From a virus: DNA of 20,154 nt. This document shows, one piece after another, positions 1 to 7,448 of this stretch. Within the stretch, counting starts at the first letter, position 1, and every line of letters begins with the position of its first letter. The position numbers were made by a program, and so were the translations under genes. The notes under the pieces are model-generated. The model saw nothing but the letters and a program-made list of their open reading frames with translations. It was not told where the DNA came from and made no database searches. The stretch spans positions 1 to 20,154 of IMG/VR virus record IMGVR_UViG_3300030104_001614. One strand, written 5' to 3'.

Positions 1-275
1 TCTATGTTGATAATCTTTTCATTTGCCAAGATTTGGTTTGCTCCAACGAGAGGAGTACCTACTGTATGGTAAGCAGCAGTAGCAGTTCCAAGAACTGGAA
101 ACTGTGCTGACTTACCACTTGTGATAGTACGAACTGAATGAAGTTGCTCGTTGAAAATGTTATTTCTGGCAAACGCAGTTAGGACCTCTCCACTAAAAAT
201 TTTAAGGAAGAGATCGTTAAATCCTGTGCCAGAGTTATTAACCAAACCAAGGCGTGAAACTGTGGCGTTAGCCAT
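1..275 (-). CDS. Major capsid protein, N-terminal part (cut by window edge)
   Basis: This is the first ~91 codons of a T7 gp10-like major capsid protein; the rest lies beyond the left edge. The protein forms the icosahedral shell around the scaffold. The start is ATG at 273-275 (MANATVSRLGLVNNSG), preceded by a strong ribosome binding site (AAGGAG about 8 bases upstream), the clearest Shine-Dalgarno in the window and fitting for a highly expressed protein. Visible stretches such as RTITSGKSAQFPVLGTA and NQILANEKI are typical of the N-arm and early core of marine T7-like capsid proteins. It follows portal and scaffold in the canonical T7 order. Family call is from recognition of these segments; the missing C-terminus cannot be judged. 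Confidence 0.9.
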   Translation of the reverse strand, partial: MANATVSRLGLVNNSGTGFNDLFLKIFSGEVLTAFARNNIFNEQLHSVRTITSGKSAQFPVLGTATAAYHTVGTPLVGANQILANEKIINI

Positions 276-391
276 GTTAAACTCCTTAGATAAAATTTAT
301 ATTTGATTAAAAACTTTCATTCACTTTCGCCTATCATTTCACAAGTGTTATCTACCTCAGTAGGCACTCATAATATATAGAGTAATCGTTA
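276..391. other. Leader region upstream of the capsid gene
   Basis: This 116-bp gap is long for this genome. On the minus strand it carries an AT-rich segment and the AAGGAG ribosome binding site of the capsid gene. A weak 4-bp stem (CTAC/GTAG) lies near 348-359. I looked for a copy of the CACTATAG promoter core that would match the T7 phi10 position and did not find one. Confidence 0.4.
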
Positions 392-658
392 TTAAGTTTT
401 TACAGACCCACAATTCCACTTGCGTAGAGCAAGAGCTTTGCGTGTCAATTTACCACCTTTCTTCAATGGTCCTTTTACCTTTTTCATTCTTGCACAGAAG
501 GATTTTCTTCTGGCTTTCTGTCTAGGTGAAAGACCACTTGTTTTAGTTACAGGAGGTTTTAGATTACCACCTGTTGCATTGTTGTATTTCGTCCGACCTG
601 CGGGAGTAAGACCACCTGTGGGGTCTTTATCCTTTTTAGTCATTGAAACACTAGCCAT
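392..658 (-). CDS. Small basic conserved phage protein (DUF6321-like)
   Basis: An 88-residue, lysine/arginine-rich protein. The segments PTGGLTPAGRTKYNNATGGN, NLKPPVTK and SPRQKARRKSFCARM match, as I recall them, a small protein family (DUF6321-like) common near the structural genes of marine T4-like and T7-like phages. Its role is unknown; the charge and position between scaffold and capsid genes suggest a DNA- or virion-associated protein, but that is inference. The start is taken at MASVSMTKK; a second Met (residue 6) is an alternative. It contains no membrane segment. Confidence 0.75.
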   Translation of the reverse strand: MASVSMTKKDKDPTGGLTPAGRTKYNNATGGNLKPPVTKTSGLSPRQKARRKSFCARMKKVKGPLKKGGKLTRKALALRKWNCGSVKT

Positions 659-692
659 CTAAACGAAAGAGGTTATTTAAAATATAGCATTA

Positions 693-857
693 TTACGCAA
701 TCTTTAAACTATCTCTATTTTTTTTCTTCTTTTTATCTGGAAACCCTTTCTGCATATTTGCATAGGCTTCATCTGTAATAGTACTTTTCTTTTTAGAACG
801 ACTAATACCTTTTTTCTTTCTTTGATTAATGTTGTAGTAAAGACCTTTTTTAGCCAT
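693..857 (-). CDS. Very small basic protein (MAKKGLYYN family)
   Basis: A 54-residue open frame starting MAKKGLYYNINQRKKKG and ending SLKIA. The opening MAKKGLY-x-NI is one I recognise from tiny conserved proteins of cyanophages and other marine phages. It is extremely basic, with runs of lysine at residues 14-16, 22-24 and 42-46, which would suit binding to nucleic acid or capsid. It starts two bases after the scaffold stop, so it is part of the head operon. Function is unknown. Confidence 0.75.
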   Translation of the reverse strand: MAKKGLYYNINQRKKKGISRSKKKSTITDEAYANMQKGFPDKKKKKNRDSLKIA

Positions 858-859
858 GA

Positions 860-1717
860 TTAACCTTGAGTAAATACGTCACTACCAGCTAGACGTTTCT
901 GAACATCTTCTGTGTAGGTTACATCTTTACCATAGCGTTGATCTGACATAGCAGCTACAACTTCTGCTGTTGATCTGTAAGGATTAGGACCACTTGATGC
1001 TGGTTTACCTGTAATTAAATTAGGTTCAGTTCCCATAGCTTTTGAGTATTGTTGATAAAGACCTTGCACCATGAGTTTTAATTGTGGTGCGGTCATAGTT
1101 TTAGTTGCTTCATTAAAATCTTCTATCTCTGCTTTCGGTAAACTTTCCATAGCCCAACTAACCATCTTGCCATAGCTATCATCACCACCTACTGAATCTC
1201 TAATACCTTTTACTTCTGCTTCTGCTAATTCTGCTTCTGCTTCCCCTGCTTCTCCATAACCCATTTCGGCTGCTCTACCTGTAAGGTAAGAATCTACAGC
1301 TCCTTTACTTAGTCCAGCATCTAATAAAGATTGATACATTTCTTCTGGTATTTCACCTTCATTCTTATGAAACTCTGCACTAATTTTGTATGGGTCAATT
1401 TCTGCTTCTTTAAAAATATTACCTAAAGTTTCACCGTAAGCTTCATTAACAGTTTCATAATTAACAGACCCATCTTCTGTATAAAAATCTTCATAACCTT
1501 CTGGGGTTTCAGTTTGGGTTTCAGTCTCAGCAACTTCTTCTTCTGTTACTGTACCAAGCTTACCTTCTAATTCTTTATAACTATTAGCAAGTTCTTCTAC
1601 ATTTCTAAACTTACCAAGTATCAGACCGTTTTCGTCTGTTTCATTTTCCGCTAAAGTTTTTAAATCTTCTTGAGACATTGGTGGTGTCTCTGTGACATTT
1701 ACTTGTGATGAAGTCAT
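860..1717 (-). CDS. Capsid assembly (scaffolding) protein, T7 gp9-like
   Basis: A 285-residue, strongly acidic, Glu-rich protein lying between portal and capsid genes, as gp9 does in T7 (307 residues). Scaffolds form a transient core that directs procapsid assembly and then leave. Near residues 34-56 it carries LGKFRNVEELANSYKELEGK, a segment recurrent in phage scaffolding proteins. The middle (about 60-170) is low-complexity acid-rich sequence, and the C-terminal part is more ordered and mildly basic, the part that usually contacts the capsid protein. The start ATG at 1715-1717 has no Shine-Dalgarno but follows the AACCAC element seen at other starts. A CACTATAG promoter-like core lies ~19 bases upstream. 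Confidence 0.88.
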   Translation of the reverse strand: MTSSQVNVTETPPMSQEDLKTLAENETDENGLILGKFRNVEELANSYKELEGKLGTVTEEEVAETETQTETPEGYEDFYTEDGSVNYETVNEAYGETLGNIFKEAEIDPYKISAEFHKNEGEIPEEMYQSLLDAGLSKGAVDSYLTGRAAEMGYGEAGEAEAELAEAEVKGIRDSVGGDDSYGKMVSWAMESLPKAEIEDFNEATKTMTAPQLKLMVQGLYQQYSKAMGTEPNLITGKPASSGPNPYRSTAEVVAAMSDQRYGKDVTYTEDVQKRLAGSDVFTQG

Positions 1718-1731
1718 AGTGGTTTTTTCTT

Positions 1732-1887
1732 TTAACTATAGTGAATTGTACTGCCATGTCTAGTGGTTACATCACCTGAGTTTTCTGGTACAGGGTTTTC
1801 TTCGTAAACACCTAGTTCACTAACGATAGCTTTTTCAGAAACAAACTTTCCATCTTCGTTTCTTTTTCTAGATTTTTTAGCTGGCAT
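1732..1887 (-). CDS. Small head-module protein of unknown function
   Basis: A 51-residue protein (MPAKKSRKRNEDGKFVSEKA...) with a basic N-terminus and a polar, acidic C-terminal half. The start at 1885-1887 is chosen over an upstream in-frame ATG because GGAGG lies ~9-13 bases before it, and because it then overlaps the 3' end of the portal gene by only 11 bases. Not recognised with confidence. Its position between portal and scaffold suggests a small virion or assembly factor. Confidence 0.65.
   Translation of the reverse strand: MPAKKSRKRNEDGKFVSEKAIVSELGVYEENPVPENSGDVTTRHGSTIHYS
1733..1755 (-). promoter_or_regulatory. Candidate phage RNA polymerase promoter before the scaffold gene
   Basis: The minus strand reads AATTCACTATAGTTAAAAG, with the core CACTATAG shared by T7 and SP6 promoters and by the strong candidate after terminase. 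The implied start would be near 1736, giving a ~19-base leader to the scaffold ATG. T7 has its phi9 promoter in this position. Against it: the core also encodes the last codons (HYS and stop) of the upstream small gene, and bases upstream of the core differ from the strong candidate. Confidence 0.4.
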
Positions 1888-3460
1888 CTTGAGGTTCCTC
1901 CATTTGTTGGGTTTGTGCATTAGTCATATCAGCTTGTGCATTAGCAGCAGGGTCAAGAAGTTTTGAACCTAAAGCTGCTGGTCCAAGACTTTGAATGAGC
2001 TGTTGCTGTTGAGCTTGCTGCATTTCTTCTTGGATTTGCTCAGCATCTTTTACTAGGTTAGCAGTATCTATACCGATACTGGTAGCTAGTCGTTTTATGG
2101 CTTCATCTACATTGACGTACTGACGCATAACATCTGGTCCTAACGCTTGAGCTACAGTTGTTATAAACTCAATTAATTTATTCCTATCATTACCTCTGCC
2201 AAGTCCTTGAAGTCCAGTTACTATCTTAGGTTTGACTAATTTAGAATCTAGCTTTGCTACTTTGCCAGCTCTTACCATCATGTGAATACGTCTTTTTAAA
2301 TATTTAAGTTGGAACTCTTGCGTCAAGATACTGTAAATTCCCCCAAGACTATTCTCTAGTTCTTGTGCCATAAGATTTATCTCGGCTGCTGTTACTCTTT
2401 CTGCGTCACGTTGTACTGATCTTGCCATCATAAAAGCATATTCAAGTCTTGCTTCTATCCTTTGAATAATTGTTTGTGCAACACTAAAGTCAGACCCTTT
2501 ACCTACTTGCATGACAGAAATATCAGCAGCACTTCCTTCTCTGATAGCACCGTTGGGAGCCTTTGCAATAGTGCTTGCTCTTGTAATTCCATTAGGGTTA
2601 ACAAGAAATAATACCTTTGCACTAGCAGCAGCACCTTCAATAATTGCTTGCATCAAAGACTCAAGTGTTATTAAGTCTCCTCTATATTCTTCTACATATC
2701 CCCTACCATAATCTTCACCATCAACTCTAATAAATCTTAGTGGAATCCAAGGTGATACTTCTTCTTTAGATTGACCTTGTGTATCTGGTATGATTTCACC
2801 TTTACATTCTTGATGCCAGATAACATCATCATTAAATCTTTTAATGCAAGTATAAATATCAAGATCATCTTCATAATTTTTGGCATCATAGCTTTCTTTT
2901 TGTCTTATCTTTTCTATGAAGTCAGCAGGTAAGGCTCTTGGATTAACAGATTCTTTTGTAAATATCTCTATGACATTACCTACCTCGTCACGTTTGCATA
3001 CATATTTAGACAAAGGATATACCTTCAAACCTTTATCTGTTAAATAAAGCAAGACATTTCCTGATACTACTAAATGTTTTAAAGCTTCAAACATAGCAAC
3101 CCTATCGTTAGAAACTTCTATCTCATTCATCAATACATTTTCATAAGACCGTAAACCTTTATCTATTTCACTTGCTAAACCTTCTTGTCCTTCTTTTACT
3201 AACTCTGTTCTATCAACTTCTAATTTAAAAAATGCTGTGCTTGGTGGTAGCAAAGTCATTAATAATTTATTCGATAAGCTATTAACACCACGACTACCTA
3301 CAGCTTGGAAAGGTGTTTTTAATTTAGCTCTAGTACCACTTGTCTGTTCTGGTATAAGACTAGGTATCGTAAGCTTTGACGATTCTTTAGCTTCTCTATC
3401 GTATGTTGATCTTAACGAAACAAGTTGTTCGTATTTGTTTGCTGCTGTAGAGCCTTCCAT
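1877..3460 (-). CDS. Portal protein (head-tail connector), T7 gp8-like
   Basis: A 527-residue protein, close to the length of T7 gp8 (536). Twelve copies form the ring at the capsid vertex through which DNA is packaged and ejected. The N-terminal pattern (YEQLVSLRSTYDREAKESSK, then TPFQAVGSRGVNSLSNKLLMTLLPPSTAFFKL) is characteristic of podovirus connectors. A C-terminal Gln-rich stretch (about 480-500) precedes a flexible acidic tail. The ATG at 3458-3460 sits two bases past the stop of the preceding gene, so translation is probably coupled. It lies directly upstream of scaffold and capsid genes. Confidence 0.93.
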   Translation of the reverse strand: MEGSTAANKYEQLVSLRSTYDREAKESSKLTIPSLIPEQTSGTRAKLKTPFQAVGSRGVNSLSNKLLMTLLPPSTAFFKLEVDRTELVKEGQEGLASEIDKGLRSYENVLMNEIEVSNDRVAMFEALKHLVVSGNVLLYLTDKGLKVYPLSKYVCKRDEVGNVIEIFTKESVNPRALPADFIEKIRQKESYDAKNYEDDLDIYTCIKRFNDDVIWHQECKGEIIPDTQGQSKEEVSPWIPLRFIRVDGEDYGRGYVEEYRGDLITLESLMQAIIEGAAASAKVLFLVNPNGITRASTIAKAPNGAIREGSAADISVMQVGKGSDFSVAQTIIQRIEARLEYAFMMARSVQRDAERVTAAEINLMAQELENSLGGIYSILTQEFQLKYLKRRIHMMVRAGKVAKLDSKLVKPKIVTGLQGLGRGNDRNKLIEFITTVAQALGPDVMRQYVNVDEAIKRLATSIGIDTANLVKDAEQIQEEMQQAQQQQLIQSLGPAALGSKLLDPAANAQADMTNAQTQQMEEPQDAS

Positions 3461-3461
3461 A

Positions 3462-3701
3462 TCATGTTGGATAGTTTAAATTATTTGCACCCATACCCAT
3501 AGTTGTTGTAAGTAAAGGTATTTGTAAAGACCTAGTTCCTAACATCTTAGGTTTATTTACTTCTGTTTTTGTAGTACCAGTTTTCTTTTTCCTTGAAGGT
3601 CTTTTCTTTCCTACCGATACAGTTTGTGCAGTAGTTTCTATTGCACTATCTACTGGCTCTGGATCTGGGGGAGCTGGTGGCTTTGGTCTACGCAAACACA
3701 T
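3462..3701 (-). CDS. Small Pro/Lys-rich protein upstream of portal (possibly gp7.3-like)
   Basis: A 79-residue protein beginning MCLRRPKPPAPPDPEP, with a basic middle (KKRPSRKKKTGTTKTE) and a Gly/Asn-rich end. Low-complexity proteins with an MC...P-rich start occur before the portal gene in marine T7-like phages. T7 has the small tail proteins gp6.7 and gp7.3 in this region. A tail or virion role is inferred from position only; sequence identity to gp7.3 is not apparent by eye. There is no hydrophobic lipoprotein signal around the N-terminal Cys. Confidence 0.6.
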   Translation of the reverse strand: MCLRRPKPPAPPDPEPVDSAIETTAQTVSVGKKRPSRKKKTGTTKTEVNKPKMLGTRSLQIPLLTTTMGMGANNLNYPT

Positions 3702-3703
3702 AA

Positions 3704-4027
3704 TTATGCTGTCCTCGTTTTAGAGTACCTTCTTTTATTATAGTTGTCTTTTGCTTTTTGTTGTCTAGCATTTCTAAGGTTTCTGTCTTGAACTGTATTG
3801 TTTCTCCTTGAGCCGCCAGTAAGTGCGGAAGTTGTAGCTAGGTTTTGTTGGCTTGGGTCTACATAAGTTCCTTCTTCTTTCTGTCTTTTAATCATCAAAG
3901 ACTCAGTAGCTTTTTTTGTATCTTTAGGATTATCTACATCTGTTTGTTTACCTGTTACAACAGGTGGAGCATTACTAAACTTAGGTTTCTTTTCGGTAGT
4001 AGCTGAACCTCCCATACCAAAACACAT
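3704..4027 (-). CDS. Small Gly/Lys-rich protein, head-tail module
   Basis: A 107-residue hydrophilic protein beginning MCFGMGGSATTEKKPKFSN and ending in a very basic region (QDRNLRNARQQKAKDNYNKR). The MCxGxGGS start resembles its neighbour's MC start and recurs in small proteins upstream of the portal in marine podoviruses. It probably belongs to the gp6.7/gp7.3 functional class (ejected or tail-associated proteins), but this rests on position and composition. It lies two bases from the next gene in the head operon. Confidence 0.6.
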   Translation of the reverse strand: MCFGMGGSATTEKKPKFSNAPPVVTGKQTDVDNPKDTKKATESLMIKRQKEEGTYVDPSQQNLATTSALTGGSRRNNTVQDRNLRNARQQKAKDNYNKRRYSKTRTA

Positions 4028-4029
4028 GA

Positions 4030-4233
4030 CTAATTCTCCAATACGCTTTCAGTTAACATGGTTTCTTTTTGTCTTAGCTGTTGTTCTATAAGAAAGTCTA
4101 CAACAAATCTTTGACCAGCTTTAAACCATATCTCTCTATCAGATAAAGATAAGTCAGGGTGACGTTGAGGAAATACAGTATCTAAACCATTTATAAGTTC
4201 ATCTGTAATAGGTGGCAGATTTCTATTTTCCAC
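4030..4233 (-). CDS. Small conserved phage protein, first gene of the head module
   Basis: A 67-residue protein (ENRNLPPITDELINGLDTVF... with FKAGQRFVVDFLIEQQ). The pattern PPITDELI...FP...P.....W..GQR.VV..L recurs in small conserved proteins at this site in marine podoviruses, to my recollection, without known function. The start is GTG at 4231-4233; no in-frame ATG lies near. It is the first gene after the gap holding a hairpin and promoter candidates, so it probably opens the late transcription unit. Confidence 0.65.
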   Translation of the reverse strand: MENRNLPPITDELINGLDTVFPQRHPDLSLSDREIWFKAGQRFVVDFLIEQQLRQKETMLTESVLEN

Positions 4234-4368
4234 AATAAAAAGCTAGATATATTTATATTATATGTTAGTATGCAAATAGCAAGGAGTGGTTACTTTGCTG
4301 CAACACAACCTCCATTAGTGAGATAGGGTGGGTTGATTTTTTACAAGACCCTAGATGAGTGGTTCCAT
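4234..4368 (-). promoter_or_regulatory. Intergenic control region before the head module, with promoter candidates
   Basis: This 135-bp gap separates replication genes from head genes. At 4309-4326 the minus strand reads CTATCTCACTAATGGAGG, resembling the T7 promoter core CTCACTATAGGGAG; its first 13 bases recur exactly upstream of the ArdC gene. Closer to the head module lies a host-type candidate: TTGCTA (4277-4282), a 16-base gap, then TAATAT (4255-4260), with TATAAT overlapping at 4257-4262. The position fits the T7 class II to class III switch. None of these is proven. Confidence 0.45.
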
Positions 4369-4375
4369 CTAGGGT
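4348..4375. terminator. Hairpin at the end of the exonuclease gene
   Basis: Perfect 10-bp inverted repeat ACCCTAGATG / CATCTAGGGT with an 8-base loop. The exonuclease stop codon lies inside the stem. The T-rich tail (TTTTGTTTT) follows on the plus strand, so by the usual rule it would stop rightward transcripts best; on the coding (minus) strand the tail is CTTGTAAAAAA. It may be a terminator or an RNA-processing/stability hairpin between the replication and head units. Confidence 0.6.
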
Positions 4376-5115
4376 TTTGTTTTGGGATTCCATAGTTTTA
4401 CTTCACCTGTACTGTAGTTATAGTCTCCTTCTCTTAATATTCTTGTAAGTCTTACATTGAGAATAGCATCAGCAATACTATGACCTTTCTTTGTATATGT
4501 CTCCTGTACTTTTGACCATAGTGCTTCTCTAGTATCAGGTGTATTAGCTAGTGTTTTAGAAGCAGTAACCATACCCATACCTTTAAGACCTGCAATACCA
4601 TCACCTGAGTCACCAGCTAGTGACATTTCAAACCAATGCCTATCAGCTTTCTTCTCTGTGATATGTAAGATCTCATCTTCTTGTATTAACTTACAAGGTA
4701 TAGTCTTCATGTCTTTATCAACAGAAACTATGATTGGATTTTTATACTGACCGTTCGTGGCTAAAAGACCTAATACATCATCACCTTCTAAGTTTGGATA
4801 AGCAGCAGATTCATACTCATTCTTAATTTTTTTAATAATACTTTTAAGTGCTAGTGGTTTTCGTTTACCTATCCTATTAAGTTTGTACTCAGGAAATATT
4901 TCATGTCGAAATGTAGGGTAAGAAGTAAAGCACATAACCACATCATGCTTGTCTTCTGCTATCTGTTTATATACTTCTAACCTGTTTTCAATCAGGTTCA
5001 TAATATCTCTTTCATCAGAGTGAAGAGTATGTTGCCATTCATTCCACCTTGTATCTACTTCGCAAGCACAACAAGAAGAATAGACTAGCCAATCAGCATC
5101 AATTAATAAAGTCAT
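4369..5115 (-). CDS. 5'-3' exonuclease, T7 gp6-like (FEN family)
   Basis: A 248-residue flap/5'-nuclease-family protein. In T7 the gp6 exonuclease degrades host DNA for nucleotides, removes RNA primers and helps process concatemers. Metal-binding acidic residues appear in order: D6 and D8 (LLIDADW), E110/D112/D113 (LEGDDVLG), D133/D135 (SVDKDMK) and D169/D172 in GDSGDGIAGLKGMG, which begins the helix-3-turn-helix DNA-binding motif. It overlaps the primase-helicase stop by 4 bases (ATGA), so the two are translationally coupled. In T7 a DNA polymerase gene stands between them; here it does not. Confidence 0.9.
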   Translation of the reverse strand: MTLLIDADWLVYSSCCACEVDTRWNEWQHTLHSDERDIMNLIENRLEVYKQIAEDKHDVVMCFTSYPTFRHEIFPEYKLNRIGKRKPLALKSIIKKIKNEYESAAYPNLEGDDVLGLLATNGQYKNPIIVSVDKDMKTIPCKLIQEDEILHITEKKADRHWFEMSLAGDSGDGIAGLKGMGMVTASKTLANTPDTREALWSKVQETYTKKGHSIADAILNVRLTRILREGDYNYSTGEVKLWNPKTKP

Positions 5116-6725
5116 AGTTCAGCAAAATCATTTTCATATACGATTAATCGACCTGTCTTTTGGTCGTATAATAATTTATCTACCTCACCTGTCATCCCTG
5201 TATGTCTAGACTTGAGTACCTTTAACTGTAATCGCTGTCTCTCACTAGCATCCCCTGTCTGGTTTCTGGAAGCCGAGAGTACGACATCACTTAGTTGAAG
5301 TAGTGAATGAGATCCTCTTAAGTCTGAAGTATCAACCTCCCTGCCTGACTCATGTGATTGTCCTTGTGGCCTTCGTAAGTGACTGACTAATACAAGAGCT
5401 ATACCAGTAGCTTCACATAAACTTCTCAGCTTGGTCATTATTATATCTATTGCTTTACGTTCATTATCTAATTCAAGACCAGATAAAACTATACTGATGT
5501 GGTCAAGAATTACTACCTGCACTCCATCAACTGTTGCTAAATATCTTATCTGTTCTAGCAATACATCAGGTTCAAGACTTCCAAAATGATTGTATAAAAA
5601 AAGACTGCGACTTGACGTAAGTTTGTCAAATGCAGTCCGTAGCTTAGTTTCGTCTATACCATCTTCATCTAAGTGCAAAGGTACATTCATGTCAATACCT
5701 ACCAGACCTTGAAGAGTTCTTTGTACTGATTCTTCAAGTCCTATATAACCAACCTGTAATCCTCTCTTTAAAAAGTGATGGCAAAACTCCCTGCAAATTG
5801 TGGATTTACCTGCTCCACTTGCGGAAGCTACTGTGAATAGCTGACTAGGAAACAAACCTCTTGTAAAATTGTTTAACTTTGGAAAAGGAAAATCTGTTAC
5901 AGCTTTACTTGTTTCTTTAGTAAACAAATCCCAAGCGTCTGCTGCATTAATAAGAGAGTCAGGTCTTACAGGTTTAGCACCCCATAGTTTTTTCTTTACT
6001 ATCTCTCCCTCTCCAAGTACAAGATGATCGTTGACATCATTACGATCTAACCTAGCTATTGCAACCTTACCTTTAGGTAGTACTTCTAAACATTTCTCTA
6101 CTGCTTTATTACCTGCGTCATCATTATCAAAGCATAAGACTATACGACAATAAGTATCTAACCATTTGTAGTTGGCTGCCAAATACTTAGCTGCTGACTG
6201 TACTCCTGATGGGATAGAGATACAGGGAAACTTGTTACCTTGTATTTGTGACCCACTCATACAATCAATTTCGCCTTCAAAGCAACTAACAAATACAGAT
6301 CCATTACTACCATGTTGTCGCCATAGATGCTGACCCCATAGCTGTACGTTAGATATGTCTCCTAACCAAACAAACTTCTTATCTTGAAAACGTATATGTT
6401 GTGCTACATCCCTTCCTTTCTGGTCTTTATAAGTAGCAACTTGTACAGGTTGCCCTCTATATTCTGCCTGTCCATATCCAAATAGTTCGCAAGTTTCTTT
6501 GGTGATTCCACGTTTAGCTAAAGCTATAGGTGTTACCTTCAATAGTTTTGGATTTGTTTTCTTTAGTGGAATAACATTCGTCACTTTCTTTTCCTTGTTT
6601 TGGTTTGGGTAGTAGGTGTATTCGCAGTCCATAGTGAAGCAATGTTCATGTCCATCATCAAAGACTGCACAATTTTTTTTGCCACAATCAGGGCAAACTT
6701 TTTTATTCTTGTATGTGCTTTTCAT
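5112..6725 (-). CDS. Primase-helicase, T7 gp4-like
   Basis: A 537-residue bifunctional enzyme (T7 gp4 is 566) that unwinds the fork and synthesises RNA primers. A zinc ribbon with C11, C14, C29 and C34 recognises priming sites. The TOPRIM primase core shows FEGEID (E150, E152) and FDNDDAG (D200, D202, D203). The RecA-like hexameric helicase has Walker A SASGAGKST (301-309), Walker B VVILDH (D408) and a SHLRRP segment. All catalytic residues seem present. Start is ATG at 6723-6725, overlapping the end of a small upstream gene. It lies in a polycistron from ssDNA-binding protein to exonuclease. Confidence 0.95.
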   Translation of the reverse strand: MKSTYKNKKVCPDCGKKNCAVFDDGHEHCFTMDCEYTYYPNQNKEKKVTNVIPLKKTNPKLLKVTPIALAKRGITKETCELFGYGQAEYRGQPVQVATYKDQKGRDVAQHIRFQDKKFVWLGDISNVQLWGQHLWRQHGSNGSVFVSCFEGEIDCMSGSQIQGNKFPCISIPSGVQSAAKYLAANYKWLDTYCRIVLCFDNDDAGNKAVEKCLEVLPKGKVAIARLDRNDVNDHLVLGEGEIVKKKLWGAKPVRPDSLINAADAWDLFTKETSKAVTDFPFPKLNNFTRGLFPSQLFTVASASGAGKSTICREFCHHFLKRGLQVGYIGLEESVQRTLQGLVGIDMNVPLHLDEDGIDETKLRTAFDKLTSSRSLFLYNHFGSLEPDVLLEQIRYLATVDGVQVVILDHISIVLSGLELDNERKAIDIIMTKLRSLCEATGIALVLVSHLRRPQGQSHESGREVDTSDLRGSHSLLQLSDVVLSASRNQTGDASERQRLQLKVLKSRHTGMTGEVDKLLYDQKTGRLIVYENDFAEL

Positions 6726-6861
6726 TATTTAAATTACATTTGTGTTCATTCAAAATTACATCTACCCACTCGTCACCATTCCAAACAATCCATATATTTC
6801 TATGGTCATCATATAAAGTGCAACCGAGACTAGGGTTTTGTGGTAAAGGATAGCTAGGCAT
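6703..6861 (-). CDS. Small acidic Trp-rich protein of unknown function
   Basis: A 52-residue frame starting MPSYPLPQNPSLGCTLYDD and containing RNIWIVWNGDEWVDV. It is supported by tight packing: its ATG overlaps the stop of the gene before it, and its end overlaps the primase start by 23 bases in another frame, filling what would otherwise be a 128-bp gap in a gapless operon. The Trp-rich pattern with polar turns resembles a small beta-rich domain. I do not recognise the family. Confidence 0.6.
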   Translation of the reverse strand: MPSYPLPQNPSLGCTLYDDHRNIWIVWNGDEWVDVILNEHKCNLNNEKHIQE

Positions 6862-7072
6862 CTTTAATTTTAAGTGCAAGGTTAGTTTGACTTAAGGTGT
6901 ATTGAAAAATAGATTTAGTAATCATTTCTTCGTATGTGTTTCTTGCTGTCCATTCTTTACCTTTAGAAATTAATCGTGGATGATCGCTTTCTAATTTATT
7001 TAATAGAAAAATCAAATCTCGTATGCGACTACGGATTTGTTGTTTACGATCATCTATGTGTGGGTTAGTCAT
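6854..7072 (-). CDS. Small helical protein of unknown function
   Basis: A 72-residue, Arg/Lys/Ile-rich protein (MTNPHIDDRKQQIRSRIRDL...) that looks largely alpha-helical, with a leucine/isoleucine heptad-like stretch (IRSRIRDLIFLLNKLE). The start at 7070-7072 is chosen because it gives an 8-base overlap with the endonuclease stop; longer in-frame starts would run deep into the endonuclease gene. Not recognised. It sits within the replication operon, where T7 has lysozyme (gp3.5), but it shows no amidase motif. Confidence 0.65.
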   Translation of the reverse strand: MTNPHIDDRKQQIRSRIRDLIFLLNKLESDHPRLISKGKEWTARNTYEEMITKSIFQYTLSQTNLALKIKDA

Positions 7073-7448
7073 ACCATTCAGTAGGAATAAATTTATCGCA
7101 GTAGAGAAACCCATGTCTCTCACACCATTTGGCATAAGAGATAGAGTTCTTTGCTTTGGTTAGTTTGGTCTTGCTATTTTGAAAACAAAACCTGATGTCT
7201 AGTTCGGGTCTAGTCTTCTTAATAACAAGATGTTTTCTTCTGTCCTCAGAGGAAAAATATCCTTTCGTTTCACAATAGAAATCATTAAGGATAAAGTCTG
7301 GTCTGTAGCTGTAGCTAATTGTGTAGTCAATGCTGATAGTTTCATAAGTAAATTTTATTTTCTTTTTGTGTAAACTGTCGGCAAAGGTAGCTTCAAACTT
7401 ACTCTTATACTTAGAAGTCGGCTGCGGTTGCAGTCGTTTTTTCTTCAT
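7065..7448 (-). CDS. Endonuclease I / Holliday junction resolvase, T7 gp3-like
   Basis: A 127-residue PD-(D/E)xK nuclease. T7 gp3 resolves branched DNA before packaging and helps break down host DNA. Catalytic candidates match T7 in order and spacing: E19 (KFEATFA), E36 (FTYETISIDY), D51 (YRPDFIL), E60 and K62 (YCETKGYF); T7 has E20, E35, D55, E65 and K67. The start at 7446-7448 (MKKKRLQ) is preferred to one eight codons upstream because it aligns better with the family; either way the gene overlaps the 3' end of the ssDNA-binding gene. Confidence 0.9.
   Translation of the reverse strand: MKKKRLQPQPTSKYKSKFEATFADSLHKKKIKFTYETISIDYTISYSYRPDFILNDFYCETKGYFSSEDRRKHLVIKKTRPELDIRFCFQNSKTKLTKAKNSISYAKWCERHGFLYCDKFIPTEWYD

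Noticed and set aside
420-662. Plus-strand 80-residue frame
   Set aside because: It lies exactly opposite the basic DUF6321-like gene, has no ribosome binding site, and is explained as its shadow.
2511-2711. Plus-strand hydrophobic frame in the portal gene
   Set aside because: Antisense to a conserved part of the portal; the hydrophobicity arises from complementing Ala/Ser/Asn codons.
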